DNA from: Pseudomonadota bacterium
GTDB lineage: Bacteria > Chloroflexota > UBA6077 > JAJPGT01
Length of the DNA: 64,000 nt
Direction of reading: 5' to 3'
Assembly (NCBI GenBank): GCA_021325655.1
Contig: JAJPGT010000052.1
Location: forward strand, 62,001-126,000
The notes beneath the pieces were generated by a model. It did not search any database. It was not told the origin of the DNA and was given only the letters and a program-made list of their open reading frames with translations. Both the position numbers and the translations under genes were made by a program. Numbering within the stretch: the first letter of the stretch is position 1; each line of letters begins with the position of its first letter. This document shows positions 51,491-60,478 of the stretch, piece by piece.

Positions 51491-52990
51491 CTACGCTTGC
51501 TGCCGAGCGGTTCCATCCGTGCACTGGTGTCCAGCGTGAGCATGGGCGCACCTCTCCCCGCCGCGCGAGGACGCGAGCGGGAGGCACACGGTGAAGGTCG
51601 TTCCACGGCCAGGCCAACTCTCCACCGTGATCTCACCCCCGTGCGCTCGCGCGATCCACTGGCAGATCGCCAACCCCAACCCTGCTCCACCATCCGCTCG
51701 CGAGCGCGCGGCATCGACACGGTAGAAGCGCTCGAAGATGCGGGGCAGGTGCTCTGGGGGGATGCCGACACCGGTGTCAGCAACCTTCAATACCGCTCGC
51801 CCGTCGTCACGTCTCACTGAGACGGTGACCGCGCCGCCGGCGGGGGTGTGGCGCAAGCCATTGTCGATGAGATTCACCAGGAGCTGCGTCAGTCGAGTCT
51901 GGTCGCCTTCGACGCTGATTGGCTCCAGCGGCTCATCCGCGCCGCGCTGCAGCGCCACGCCACGCGCCTGGGCCAGGGGTGCCATCGCAGCCAGCACGTC
52001 ATCCCTCAAGTCCTGAAGTGCCAGCGGCTCCAGCTCGAATCGCTCCTGGCCGGCGTCCGCGCGTGCCAGCGCGAGCAGATCGTCGAGAAGCCGGGCCATG
52101 TGCGCGGCGTTCGCGCGTATCGTCGCCAGCGCGTGTCGATAGTGAGCGGGAGTGCGGGGGCGCTTCAGCGCCAGGTCCGCCTCGCTCATCAAAATCGCCA
52201 GGGGGGTCCGCAGCTCGTGCGATGCGTCCGCGGTGAATTGTCGTTGTCGCTGAAAAGCCGCGTCGAGGCGCTCCAGCATCTGGTCGAACGTGGTCGCGAG
52301 CCGCCCGACCTCGTCCGCGCTCGTCGCCATATTGAGCCGTCGGGAGAGATCCTCGGCGCTCATGCTGGCCGCCGCTCGGGTAACCCGGTCGATCGGTCCC
52401 AGCGCTCGGCCGGCGAGGAACAACCCGCCGGCGATGGCGAGGATCAGCGTTGCCGGGATGACAACTGCCAGCACGATCACCAACTGGCTCAGGGCGACTT
52501 CTACACCCCGCTCCGAACGCTCCACCTGGAGCACTCCGACAAGCTGGCCCTCGTCGACGACCGGCACGACCAGCACCCGCCACCGCTCACCATCGGCAGC
52601 CTGAACCGTTAGCAAGCGCTTCTGGCCGCCTGCCGCTGCCGCGAGCACCTCAGGGAGGACCGGCAGGGGCTGGCGAGCATTGCTGGCGATGAACCGCTGC
52701 CCGCTACGGTCGTAGAGCGACGCGATCGTCCCCGCGGTGAGCGTGTCCAGCCCGTCGCCGAACCCTGGCTCGCCATTCTGCACGTCGATGGTGCTCACCA
52801 CCTGCTGGGCATCGGCGGCCAGGGAGTGATCCAGTTCAGCGTACAGTGTGTAGGAGAGGCTCAGGTAGAGAACCGCGCTAACGCCAACCAGAATCACAGC
52901 GAGCAGCGCCACGTACCACAGGGTCAGCCGCACCCGAATCGTGTGTAGCGCCACACAGGCGCGGCGCAGTCGCTCGCCGAGCCTGCTCAC
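51491..52990 (-). CDS. Membrane histidine kinase (second two-component system)
   Basis: Predicted 499 aa. Two membrane helices (about 24-46 and 170-195) enclose a short extracytoplasmic sensor; HAMP (GPIDRVTRAAASMSAEDL), HisKA with ASHELRTPLAI, HATPase (VNLIDNGLRHTPAGG, DTGVGIPPEHL, GAGLGLAICQWI). The sequence is closely related in layout to the 43177 kinase. It overlaps the OmpR gene (ATGA). It is convergent in function with the PepSY gene, which often modulates such sensors. Confidence 0.9.
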   Translation of the reverse strand: MSRLGERLRRACVALHTIRVRLTLWYVALLAVILVGVSAVLYLSLSYTLYAELDHSLAADAQQVVSTIDVQNGEPGFGDGLDTLTAGTIASLYDRSGQRFIASNARQPLPVLPEVLAAAAGGQKRLLTVQAADGERWRVLVVPVVDEGQLVGVLQVERSERGVEVALSQLVIVLAVVIPATLILAIAGGLFLAGRALGPIDRVTRAAASMSAEDLSRRLNMATSADEVGRLATTFDQMLERLDAAFQRQRQFTADASHELRTPLAILMSEADLALKRPRTPAHYRHALATIRANAAHMARLLDDLLALARADAGQERFELEPLALQDLRDDVLAAMAPLAQARGVALQRGADEPLEPISVEGDQTRLTQLLVNLIDNGLRHTPAGGAVTVSVRRDDGRAVLKVADTGVGIPPEHLPRIFERFYRVDAARSRADGGAGLGLAICQWIARAHGGEITVESWPGRGTTFTVCLPLASSRGGERCAHAHAGHQCTDGTARQQA

Positions 52991-53664
52991 ACGCGTGGTG
53001 CCCTCAAGCGGTAGCCCATACCGCGAACCGTCGCCAGGAGCCGTGGCTCGGTGTCATCGCCGAGCTTGCGTCGCAGCGAGTGGACGTACACGTCGACGAC
53101 GTTCGACATCGCCACGAAGTCGAAGTCCCAGACATGCTCGGCGATCTGTGTCCGGGTGAGCACGCGGTTGGGGTTGCGGACGAAGTACTCGAGCACGGCG
53201 TACTCCTTGCTGGTCAGCTCGATCAGCTTGCCAGCACGGCGGACCTCTCGGCTTGCCGTGTTTACCTCCAGATCACCCACGCGCATGACCGGGTCCTGGA
53301 ACGGGCCACCGCGGCGCAGCAGCGCCCGTAACCGGGCGAACAATTCCCCGAACGCGAACGGCTTGACCAGGTAGTCATCCGCGCCACTGTCCAGGCCGGT
53401 GATGCGGTCGTCGACGGCGTCACGGGCGGTCAGCATCAGGACGGGCATGTTTCGCCGCAGTGCCCGGAGCCGGCGGCACACCGCGTAGCCGTCGAGCTGG
53501 GGGAGTAGGACGTCGAGGATCACGAGGTCGTACGGCTCGAGCTCAGCAAGGTGAAGCCCGTCTTCACCGGTCGCGGCGACGTCGACGGCGTACCCGTGCT
53601 CCGCCAGGGCGCGCCGCAAGACCCCGGCGAGCCTCCGGTCATCTTCGACAATCAGGATCCGCAT
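52987..53664 (-). CDS. OmpR-family response regulator (second two-component system)
   Basis: Predicted 225 aa. Receiver with ILIVEDD, acceptor Asp in VILDVLLPQLDG, LTARD and YLVKPFAFGELF; winged helix with ELTSKEYAVLEYFVRNPNRVLTRTQIAEHVWDFDF and VDVYVHSLRRKLG. The first gene of the two-gene unit. Upstream on the reverse strand lies a 11-bp direct repeat abutting a TATGAT -10 box, consistent with autoregulation. Confidence 0.92.
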   Translation of the reverse strand: MRILIVEDDRRLAGVLRRALAEHGYAVDVAATGEDGLHLAELEPYDLVILDVLLPQLDGYAVCRRLRALRRNMPVLMLTARDAVDDRITGLDSGADDYLVKPFAFGELFARLRALLRRGGPFQDPVMRVGDLEVNTASREVRRAGKLIELTSKEYAVLEYFVRNPNRVLTRTQIAEHVWDFDFVAMSNVVDVYVHSLRRKLGDDTEPRLLATVRGMGYRLRAPRV

Positions 53665-53739
53665 CCCGCTCTCGCGTCGCAGGGGGTTGCACTGGGCGCG
53701 GCGGATTCGCCGCGCCAGATCATACGTACCGGCGCGACA

Positions 53740-53757
53740 TGAAGCCTTTATTAAGCC
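53740..53757 (-). promoter_or_regulatory. 11-bp direct repeat before the regulator gene
   Basis: TGAAGCC (53740-53746) and TTAAGCC (53751-53757), 11 bp apart, match the sites at 51426-51454. On the reverse strand the repeat covers the -35 position relative to a TATGAT box, 17 nt downstream, fitting an activator site. Confidence 0.6.
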
Positions 53758-53815
53758 GAGCGCGTGGGCGATGCTGGCGGCGGTGGACGGCTCAGCAGCG
53801 ATCGCCAGGCCAGGC

Positions 53816-54019
53816 TCACGCCTCGAGGCTCTCGGGACGCGCGGGGGACACCGCTACCCGGGCGGTTTCAGGGCATCCAACAGCCGCGTGGCGACGCTCC
53901 CGGTCGTCGGCATCGACGGCTGCTGGCACTGGAGGGATGGACGGTGCAGCGGGCAGCCAGAGGCTGAAGGTGGCCCCGCACCCCGGTTCGCTCTCAACCT
54001 CCAGCCGTCCGCCGTGCGC
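53816..54019 (-). pseudogene. Remnant of a histidine-kinase HATPase C-terminus
   Basis: On the reverse strand, a frame from 54019 to a stop at 53816 reads AHGGRLEVESEPGCGATFSLWLPAAP at its start (shortened here to its key residues: AHGG, ESEPG, GATF, LWLP), the typical end of a HATPase_c domain. No kinase body lies upstream: the sequence before it is not homologous and the neighbouring tarD gene ends at 54055. It looks like the 3' relic of a third histidine kinase, beside an intact two-component system. Confidence 0.55.
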
Positions 54020-54054
54020 AACCGTCCCACCGGGCGTGGTGGCAGCCGTTGGGA

Positions 54055-55242
54055 CTATGCCGCCAGCGAGCGCATCACCGCGATGAGATTCGCCTTCACC
54101 TCGAAGCCGACACCCGGCACCTCCGGGAGCCGGACGTAGCCGTCCTGGACCGGGATGCCATCGGCGAAGCCGCCGAACGGCTGGAACACCCCCGGGTACG
54201 ACTCGTTGCCCCCCAGCCCCAGCCCGGCGGCGATGTTCAGCGACATCTGGTGGCCGCCATGGGGGATGCAGCTCCGCCAGGACCAGTCGTGCACCCGCAG
54301 CATCTCCAGGATACGCAGGTATTCCACCAGCCCGTAGCTGAGCGCTGGGTCGAACTGCAGGATGTCACGGTCCGGCCGCATCCCGCCGTAACGGATCAGG
54401 TTGCGGGCGTCCTGCACAGAGAACAGGTTCTCGCCGGTGGCCAGCGGCCCCTCGTAGTGCCTGGCCAACTCCGCCTGAAGCGCGTAGTCCAGCGGATCGC
54501 CTGGCTCCTCGTACCAGCGCAGCCCGTAGGGCGCCAGTGCCTCGGCGTAGGCGAGGGCAGTCTCCAGGTCGAACCGCCCATTGGCGTCGACCGCGAGCGC
54601 TTGGCCACTGCCGACGACCTCCAGCACGGCCTCGATCCGCGCCAGGTCCTCCTCCAGCGGGGCGCCGCCAATCTTCATCTTGACCACGGTGTAGCCCTGG
54701 TCAAGGTAGCCGCGCATCTCGTCCTGCAGCGCTCGCAGGTCCTTGCCCGGCTGGTAGTAGCCCCCCGCCGCGTAGACGAAGACCCGGTCGTCCGCCTGGC
54801 CGCCCCGGTACCGCTCGGCGAGCAGACGGTACAGCGGCTTCGCCTCGATCTTGGCGACCGCGTCCCAGACCGCCATGTCGATCACGCCCACCGCGACGGA
54901 GCGCTCTCCGTGGCCGCCCGGCTTCTCCCCCTGCATCATCGTTCGCCAGATCCGATGCGGATCGAGGTTCGTCCCGCTGTCGTCCACCAGCGTCTCCGGG
55001 TCCGCCTCCAGCACCCGGGGGATGAACCGCTCGCGGAGCAGCCCGCTGGCGGCGTAGCGGCCGTTCGAGTTGAATCCGTAGCCGATCACCGGCCGTCCAT
55101 CGCGCTGGACGTCGGTGATGACCGCGACGACGGAGGCGGTCATCCTCCTGAAGTCGATGTAGGCGTTGCGGATATCGGAGCTGATTGGAACAACCGTCTC
55201 GCGGATCTCGCGGATCCGCACTCCGGCGCGGCGCTGGCTCAC
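54055..55242 (-). CDS. tarD: D(-)-tartrate dehydratase-like enolase-superfamily enzyme
   Basis: Predicted 395 aa. The match in memory to Bradyrhizobium TarD is strong throughout: RNAYIDFRRMTASVVAVITDV, GYGFNSNGRYA, NEKPGGHGERS-type MQGEKPGGHGERS, VVKMKIGGAP (catalytic KxK), DANGRFD, EEPGDPLDYAL, ATGENLFS and PHGGHQMSLNIAAGLGLGG (catalytic His). It would dehydrate D-tartrate or a similar sugar acid with Mg2+. GTG 55242 lies 8 nt after GGGGAG; GTG 55248 is the alternative. It is the last gene of the leftward catabolic cluster. Substrate assignment is by homology only. Confidence 0.85.
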   Translation of the reverse strand: MSQRRAGVRIREIRETVVPISSDIRNAYIDFRRMTASVVAVITDVQRDGRPVIGYGFNSNGRYAASGLLRERFIPRVLEADPETLVDDSGTNLDPHRIWRTMMQGEKPGGHGERSVAVGVIDMAVWDAVAKIEAKPLYRLLAERYRGGQADDRVFVYAAGGYYQPGKDLRALQDEMRGYLDQGYTVVKMKIGGAPLEEDLARIEAVLEVVGSGQALAVDANGRFDLETALAYAEALAPYGLRWYEEPGDPLDYALQAELARHYEGPLATGENLFSVQDARNLIRYGGMRPDRDILQFDPALSYGLVEYLRILEMLRVHDWSWRSCIPHGGHQMSLNIAAGLGLGGNESYPGVFQPFGGFADGIPVQDGYVRLPEVPGVGFEVKANLIAVMRSLAA

Positions 55243-55270
55243 GGACACGGCTCCCCTTTCTGTAGCACCG

Positions 55271-56245
55271 CTAGGACGCGGCGCGGCGAGCCGTCTGGCG
55301 GAGCAGCGGGGCGACGCGCCGGATGAACAGCCGCACCGTAGCGTAGTCTACCGGGGCGCGAACGCCGAGCAGGAAGTCGCCCACGCCCAGCTCGGCGTAG
55401 CGGAGCAGCCGCTCTGCCGCCTGCTCCGGGGTGCCGGTCAGCACCCGGTCGGCCACGGCCTCGGGAGGGACGTTGTAGGCGCGCGCGGCCCGCTCGGCGC
55501 GCTCGCGCGCCTCGACCTCCGTCTCGGCGATGGCGGCCGGCAGCACCAGCGACTTGCGGATGTCATTTGGGTCGCGTCCGACGGCGCGGCAATGCTCCGC
55601 CAGCACCTCCAGCTTGCGGTGATAGTCCTCGATCGGCATCAGGAAGGTGTTCCAACCATCGGCCGACTCCGCCACCACCCGCAGGGTGAGCTGCTCGCCC
55701 ATCCCGCCGATCCAGAGCGGCAGCGGCTGCTGCACCGGGTTCGGCTCGCAGCGGGCGTCGGTGAGCTGGTAGTAGCGTCCCTCGAACGTCGTGGCCGGCT
55801 GAGTCCAGAGCTGCTTGAGCATCTGGGCCGATTCGCCCAGCATCCGGATGCGGCGCGCGGCAGTGTAGAAGGGGATGTGGTACTGCTGGTGTTCCAGCTC
55901 CCACCAGCCGGCGCCCATCCCCCACTCCAGCCGGCCGCCGGAGACATGGTCGATCGTCGCGGCGATCTTGGCGACGACCGCCGGGTGGCGATAGGTGTTG
56001 CCGACGACGAGGATGCCGCAGCGGATGCGGCTGGTCTGCGCCGCCAACGCCGAGAGCAGCGTGGGCCCCTCGAAGCACGGCCCTGTGGGGTCGGTCTGAA
56101 TTGGAACGAAGTGGTCGAACACCGAGGCCCAGTCGTAGCCGAGCTCCTCAGCCGTCTGCCAGAGGCGTCGATAGTCCTCGTAGCTGGTGTGCTGCGGCCC
56201 GGAGTGAACGCCGAACCGGAGCTGGCCGGCGAAGATCTGCGCCAT
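55271..56245 (-). CDS. LLM-class F420-dependent oxidoreductase
   Basis: Predicted 324 aa luciferase-like barrel: LRFGVHSGPQHTSYEDYRRLWQTAEELGYDWASVFDHF, TSRIRCGILVVGNTYRHPAVVAK, SGGRLEWGMGAGWWELEH, LWIGGMGEQLTLRVVAESADGWN. GGGAGG precedes the ATG at 56245. It lies between tarD and the transketolase gene in the catabolic cluster, and so may act on a related hydroxy- or sugar-acid intermediate. F420 use is inferred from the family. Confidence 0.88.
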   Translation of the reverse strand: MAQIFAGQLRFGVHSGPQHTSYEDYRRLWQTAEELGYDWASVFDHFVPIQTDPTGPCFEGPTLLSALAAQTSRIRCGILVVGNTYRHPAVVAKIAATIDHVSGGRLEWGMGAGWWELEHQQYHIPFYTAARRIRMLGESAQMLKQLWTQPATTFEGRYYQLTDARCEPNPVQQPLPLWIGGMGEQLTLRVVAESADGWNTFLMPIEDYHRKLEVLAEHCRAVGRDPNDIRKSLVLPAAIAETEVEARERAERAARAYNVPPEAVADRVLTGTPEQAAERLLRYAELGVGDFLLGVRAPVDYATVRLFIRRVAPLLRQTARRAAS

Positions 56246-56310
56246 CTCGCACCTCCCGCGGCGACGTGGCCGCCACCTGCTCTGCACCGAACGGGGGATG
56301 GCCCGCGCCC

Positions 56311-58185
56311 TTACCGCCCGCTGGTGACCAGATGCTTGACCGCATCCACGATCGCCGCAGCGTCGATCCCGGCCGCGTGCAGCAGCTCGGCCGGCTTGCC
56401 CGAGCCCGGGAGCGCTCGCACCGCCAGTTTGACCACGGTTGGGAGCGGCTCGGCGGTCCCGGCAAAGGCGTCCAGCACTGCGTCCCCCAGGCCGCCCTCG
56501 GCCCAGTGGTCCTCGACGACGATGAGCTTCCCGCCGGTGTCGCGCGCCGCCTCGCGCAACGTCGCCGCGTCGATGGGCTTTACCGAGTAGGCGTCGATCA
56601 CCCGCACCGCGATCCCCTCGCCGGCGAGCTGTTGGTGCGCCTTGAGCGCCTCGTGCAGCGTGATCCCGGCCGCGACGACCACCACCTGATCGGCGTCGGA
56701 GCGGCGCAGCACCTTGCTCCCGCCGATCGGGAACGACTCGCCGGCCGGGTACAGCACCGGGGTGGCGGCGCGGGTAGTGCGCACGAAGCTGATGCCCGGC
56801 AGGTCGGCCGTCGCCGCGACCAGCGCGGCGGCGGAGGTGGCATCGCTCGGGTACAGCACCGTACTGCCGTGGACGGCGCGCAGCATCGCCAGGTCCTCGA
56901 GCCCCATCTGTGAGGGGCCGTCCTCACCGATGGAGACGCCCGCGTGCGAGCCCGACAGGCGGAGATTCGCCCGCGAGATCGCGGCCATGCGGATGAAGTC
57001 GTAGGCGCGGCTGAGGAAGGCGGCGAAGGTGGAGGCGAAGGGAGCGTAGCCCCGCACCTGCAGCCCCACTGCCGCGGCGATCATCTGCTGCTCGGCGATG
57101 TACATCTGGAAGGAGCGCTCCGGGAAGGCGTGGGCGAACTCCTCCGAGTGGGTGGAGTTGCTCACTTCGGCGTCCAGCACCACCACCTCCGGTCGGGCTG
57201 CGCCGAGCGCCTTCAGCGCGTCGCCGTACGCCTTGCGGGTCGCCACGCTCTCCCCTACCCGGTACTGGGGGAGCTGCAAGGGCTGGCCCGTCGTCTGGCG
57301 GGCCGGCTGGCCCGGCTCCGGCTTGCGCGGCGTGACGACTAGATTCCGCTCCCCGCCGAGCTCGGCGATCGCCCGCGGGGCCTGGTCGGGGGGCACGGCC
57401 TTGCCGTGCCAGCCCTCCTTGTTCTCCAGGAACGAGACGCCCTTGCCCTTGAGGGTACGCGCGAAGATCGCCGTTGGGCCGTCGCTCTGACGCTCGGCCT
57501 CGGCGTAGGCGGCGTCGATCTGCTCCAGGTCGTGGCCATCGATCTCGATCGCGTGCCAGCCGAAGGCGCGGGCGCGGGCCGCGTAGGTGTCCAGGTCCCA
57601 GCCGAGCATCGTTTCGCCGCGCTGGCCGAGGCGGTTCACGTCGACGATCGCGATGAGCCGGCTGAGTCGGTAGTGGCCGGCGAGCTCGAACGCCTCCCAG
57701 ATGGAGCCCTCCGACATCTCGCTATCGCCCAGCAGCACCCAGACGCGGTAGGGCAGCTTGTCCAGGTACTGCCCGGCCAGCGCCACGCCGACTCCGATCG
57801 GCAGCCCCTGGCCCAGGGAGCCGGTGGCGACATCCACCCAGGGCAGGACCGGGCTGGGGTGTCCCTCCAGCCGGCTCCCGAGCTGGCGCAGCGTCAGCAG
57901 CTCCGCGTCCGAGATCGCGCCGGCGGCCTTGTACAGGGCGTACAGCAGCGGCGAGGCGTGGCCCTTGGAGAGGATGAAGTGGTCGTTGTTCGGATTGTCG
58001 GGATGGCTGAAGTCGTAGCGGAGGTACTTGGCCAGCAGCACCGCCGCCAGGTCCGCGGCGGACATCGACGAGGTGGGATGGCCCGAGCCGGCGTGGGTGG
58101 TGGCGCGGATGCTGTCGACCCGGAGCTGCTGAGCGAGCTCGTGCCAGAGCGCGGTTCCGGTGAGCGGAGCGGCTTGTACGGTCAT
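56311..58185 (-). CDS. tkt: Transketolase
   Basis: Predicted 624 aa, slightly shorter than the usual 650-670. ThDP-binding domain: STTHAGSGHPTSS-type THAGSGHPTSSMSAADL, GSLGQGLPIGVG, GDSEMSEGSIWEA...DVNRLGQ. Pyrimidine domain: EQQMIAAAVGLQVRG, SHAGVSIGEDGPSQMGLEDLAMLR. C-terminal domain: RVIDAYSVKPID, VVEDHWAEGG. GGAAGGA precedes the ATG at 58185. It transfers two-carbon units and could link pentose or tartrate-derived carbon to central metabolism. A 227-nt gap with a 15-nt palindrome (58299-58313) lies upstream, suggesting its own promoter. Confidence 0.92.
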   Translation of the reverse strand: MTVQAAPLTGTALWHELAQQLRVDSIRATTHAGSGHPTSSMSAADLAAVLLAKYLRYDFSHPDNPNNDHFILSKGHASPLLYALYKAAGAISDAELLTLRQLGSRLEGHPSPVLPWVDVATGSLGQGLPIGVGVALAGQYLDKLPYRVWVLLGDSEMSEGSIWEAFELAGHYRLSRLIAIVDVNRLGQRGETMLGWDLDTYAARARAFGWHAIEIDGHDLEQIDAAYAEAERQSDGPTAIFARTLKGKGVSFLENKEGWHGKAVPPDQAPRAIAELGGERNLVVTPRKPEPGQPARQTTGQPLQLPQYRVGESVATRKAYGDALKALGAARPEVVVLDAEVSNSTHSEEFAHAFPERSFQMYIAEQQMIAAAVGLQVRGYAPFASTFAAFLSRAYDFIRMAAISRANLRLSGSHAGVSIGEDGPSQMGLEDLAMLRAVHGSTVLYPSDATSAAALVAATADLPGISFVRTTRAATPVLYPAGESFPIGGSKVLRRSDADQVVVVAAGITLHEALKAHQQLAGEGIAVRVIDAYSVKPIDAATLREAARDTGGKLIVVEDHWAEGGLGDAVLDAFAGTAEPLPTVVKLAVRALPGSGKPAELLHAAGIDAAAIVDAVKHLVTSGR

Positions 58186-58298
58186 GATGGCTGCTTCCTT
58201 CCTGAGGCGGACGCCCCGGCGGCCTCTGCCGGCGACCCGGGCGATGCCCACCTGGGAGCGAGCCGGGATCGGCGGGGCGGCTGACAGTGGTTGACCTC

Positions 58299-58313
58299 GA
58301 TCGCCTGGCGATC
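58299..58313. promoter_or_regulatory. 15-nt palindrome upstream of transketolase
   Basis: GATCGCC-T-GGCGATC, 7-bp perfect arms around one base, lies 114 nt before the transketolase start in the 227-nt gap. It is a candidate operator; its regulator is unknown. Confidence 0.4.
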
Positions 58314-58412
58314 CTCTTTTACAGTAGTACCCGCGTGGCCCCGATCATTGCCAGGGCATCATCGCCCACGCCCTGTACCCCGTGACGTGGCGCCCCGACC
58401 CGGGTCCGCTGG

Positions 58413-59810
58413 TCAGGACCTGGCGGTGCCCAGGACGCGGTCGACGAAGGTCCCCGCCAGCCCGAAATACTGCTCGGGGCGCAGCAAGCGGTCCACCTCG
58501 GCGGGGCTGAGTCGCTCAGCAACGGCGGGATCGGCCAGGAGCTCGTCGCGCAGCGGCCGGCCGCGCTCGAAGGCGCGCATCGAGGCAGCATAGACGATGT
58601 CGTGAGCCCGCTGGCGGCCGAGGAGCGGGGCGAGCGCCATCATCACCGCCTCGGCGTTGATCAGCCCCCGCGTTGCCTCCAGGTTCTGGCGCATCCGCTC
58701 GGGGTGCACCACCAGGCCATCCAGCAGCTCCCGCGCCCGGGCGACGATGCCGTGGGTCAGAACCGCCGCCTCTGGCAGCGCCAGCCACTCGGTGTGCCAG
58801 GGGCCGGTGGCGCGCTCGTTGTCGTGCAGCATCGCGTCGAGCATCGCCGGAACCATCTGGCGCACCAGCCGGCTGGCGCCGATGATCGCCTCGCTGGTGA
58901 TGGGGTTGCGCTTCTGCGGCATGGTGCTGGAGCCACCGCGTCCCGGGACGTAACCCTCCTCCACCTCGGCGATCTCGGTCCGCTGCAGCAGCGCCACCTC
59001 CTGCGCCAGCTTGGCCAGGGTGGCGCTCAACAGACCGAGCACAGAGACGAACTCGGCCAGCCCGTCGCGGCTGGTGTGCCAGGCGATCGGCGGCACGCCG
59101 AGGCCAAGGTCGGCGGCCAGCCGCCGCTGGACCTCCAGCCCGGCCGGGCCGACGGAGGCGAGCGTACCGGCGGCACCGGCAAACTCCACCAGCTCGGCCC
59201 GGGCCCCAGCGGCGGCGAGCCGCTCCTGGTGGCGCCGGAGCTCGGCCAGGTACACCGCCAGTTTGTAGCCAAACGTAATCGGCAGCGCCTGCTGGCCGTG
59301 CGTCCGCCCGGCCATCACCGTGTCGCGGTGCTCGCGGGCATGCTGCTCCAGCCGAGTGACGACTCGCCGCAGGTCCGCTTCGAGCAGGCGGCGGCTGTCC
59401 CGCACCTGGAGCGCGGTGGCCGTGTCCATGATATCCTGAGTCGTCGCACCCCAATGGACGTACCCGCCCGCTGCCTCACCCGCGGCGCAGGCGATCTGGC
59501 GGACGAGCGGGAGGATCGGGTAGCCGACCAGCTCCGTCCCCTGCTTCAACGCCGTCAGGTCGATCCGGTCGAGCGCGCAGGCCGCCTCGATGGCCGGAAC
59601 CACCTCGGGCGGGATGAGCCCCACCGCCGCCTCGGCCCGGGCGAGCGCCGCCTCGACGTCGAGCCAGCGCTGGACCGTGCCCAGGTCGGACCAGACCGCG
59701 CGCATCTCTGCGGTGCCGAACAGGTCACGATACAGCGCGGAGTCAAGCGGATGGGCGGCCCCAGCGCCGTCCGACAGCGCAAGCGGCTCGCCCCCAGGCG
59801 CACCGTTCAT
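58413..59810 (-). CDS. Adenylosuccinate lyase/fumarase-superfamily lyase (PcaB-like)
   Basis: Predicted 465 aa. The superfamily signature GRGGSSTMPQKRNPITSEAI is complete (catalytic Ser in SST). Other marks: HWGATTQDIMDTA, MAGRTHGQQALPITFGYK. The length and order fit 3-carboxy-cis,cis-muconate cycloisomerase or adenylosuccinate lyase-like enzymes. Its context (VOC gene upstream with ATGA overlap) favours a catabolic lyase over purine synthesis. The start ATG 59810 overlaps the VOC stop. Confidence 0.85.
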   Translation of the reverse strand: MNGAPGGEPLALSDGAGAAHPLDSALYRDLFGTAEMRAVWSDLGTVQRWLDVEAALARAEAAVGLIPPEVVPAIEAACALDRIDLTALKQGTELVGYPILPLVRQIACAAGEAAGGYVHWGATTQDIMDTATALQVRDSRRLLEADLRRVVTRLEQHAREHRDTVMAGRTHGQQALPITFGYKLAVYLAELRRHQERLAAAGARAELVEFAGAAGTLASVGPAGLEVQRRLAADLGLGVPPIAWHTSRDGLAEFVSVLGLLSATLAKLAQEVALLQRTEIAEVEEGYVPGRGGSSTMPQKRNPITSEAIIGASRLVRQMVPAMLDAMLHDNERATGPWHTEWLALPEAAVLTHGIVARARELLDGLVVHPERMRQNLEATRGLINAEAVMMALAPLLGRQRAHDIVYAASMRAFERGRPLRDELLADPAVAERLSPAEVDRLLRPEQYFGLAGTFVDRVLGTARS

Positions 59811-60310
59811 CGCCGCTCGCCCTGCCCGAGCGGCCGCCAGCCGGGCAGCCGGTGGGCCGGCGGCTGAACCAGCTCGAGGACGATCTGGTCCGGGTCGTGG
59901 AAGTACACGGCGTAGCCGCCCTGGTTGATCCCAGCGGTAATCTTGTTCGGCTCTGAGAAGAAATGCACTCCTGCCGCCTTGAGCCGCTCGTACTCGGGGA
60001 AGATGTCGGTGACACCGATAGCAAGGTGGCCCTGGCCCGGGTTGCAGATGTTCACGTCGCCGCGCTGCCCTTTCGGCTGCAAATATTGGATCAGCTCCAG
60101 GTCGTGGTTGGACAGTCCACGCGGCTCGCCCGGGACGGCGAACTGCGCCACCAGGATATGAGCATCCGGATAGCCGACCAGCCGCCGGGTATAGGCGTTG
60201 TTCCCTTCCTGGCGGTGCACGAGCTGAAAGCCCAGCAGGTCGCGGTAGAACGCGATCGAGCGCTCGAGATCGGAAACCGTGAAGCTGAAGTGCCAGACAC
60301 CCAGGTACAT
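59807..60310 (-). CDS. VOC-family (glyoxalase/dioxygenase-like) protein
   Basis: Predicted 167 aa. A single vicinal-oxygen-chelate unit of two beta-alpha-beta-beta-beta motifs: WHFSFTVSDLERSIAFYRDLLGFQLVHR and GHLAIGVTDIFPEYERLKAAGVHF...DPDQIVLELVQP. His (WHF), His (GHL) and Glu (LEL) are at metal-ligand positions. ATG 60310 is the usual VOC start; a GTG at 60364 is possible. It is the first gene of the leftward cluster and may be an isomerase, ring-cleaving dioxygenase or glyoxalase. Confidence 0.85.
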   Translation of the reverse strand: MYLGVWHFSFTVSDLERSIAFYRDLLGFQLVHRQEGNNAYTRRLVGYPDAHILVAQFAVPGEPRGLSNHDLELIQYLQPKGQRGDVNICNPGQGHLAIGVTDIFPEYERLKAAGVHFFSEPNKITAGINQGGYAVYFHDPDQIVLELVQPPAHRLPGWRPLGQGERR

Positions 60311-60478
60311 GCGAATCGCAGCGCCTTTCTTCCTCGCGGAGTGCTCGTTCACAACCGGCGACACGGCTGAGCCCGCTTCTTCTCAAAGTGATGGTGGCGA
60401 ACTAGAGGCAGCATACCCGCTGGCGCGCGCTTCCAGCGAGGAGCCACCGCCCCGCGGGCCATAGGCCCTGGGCCAGGC

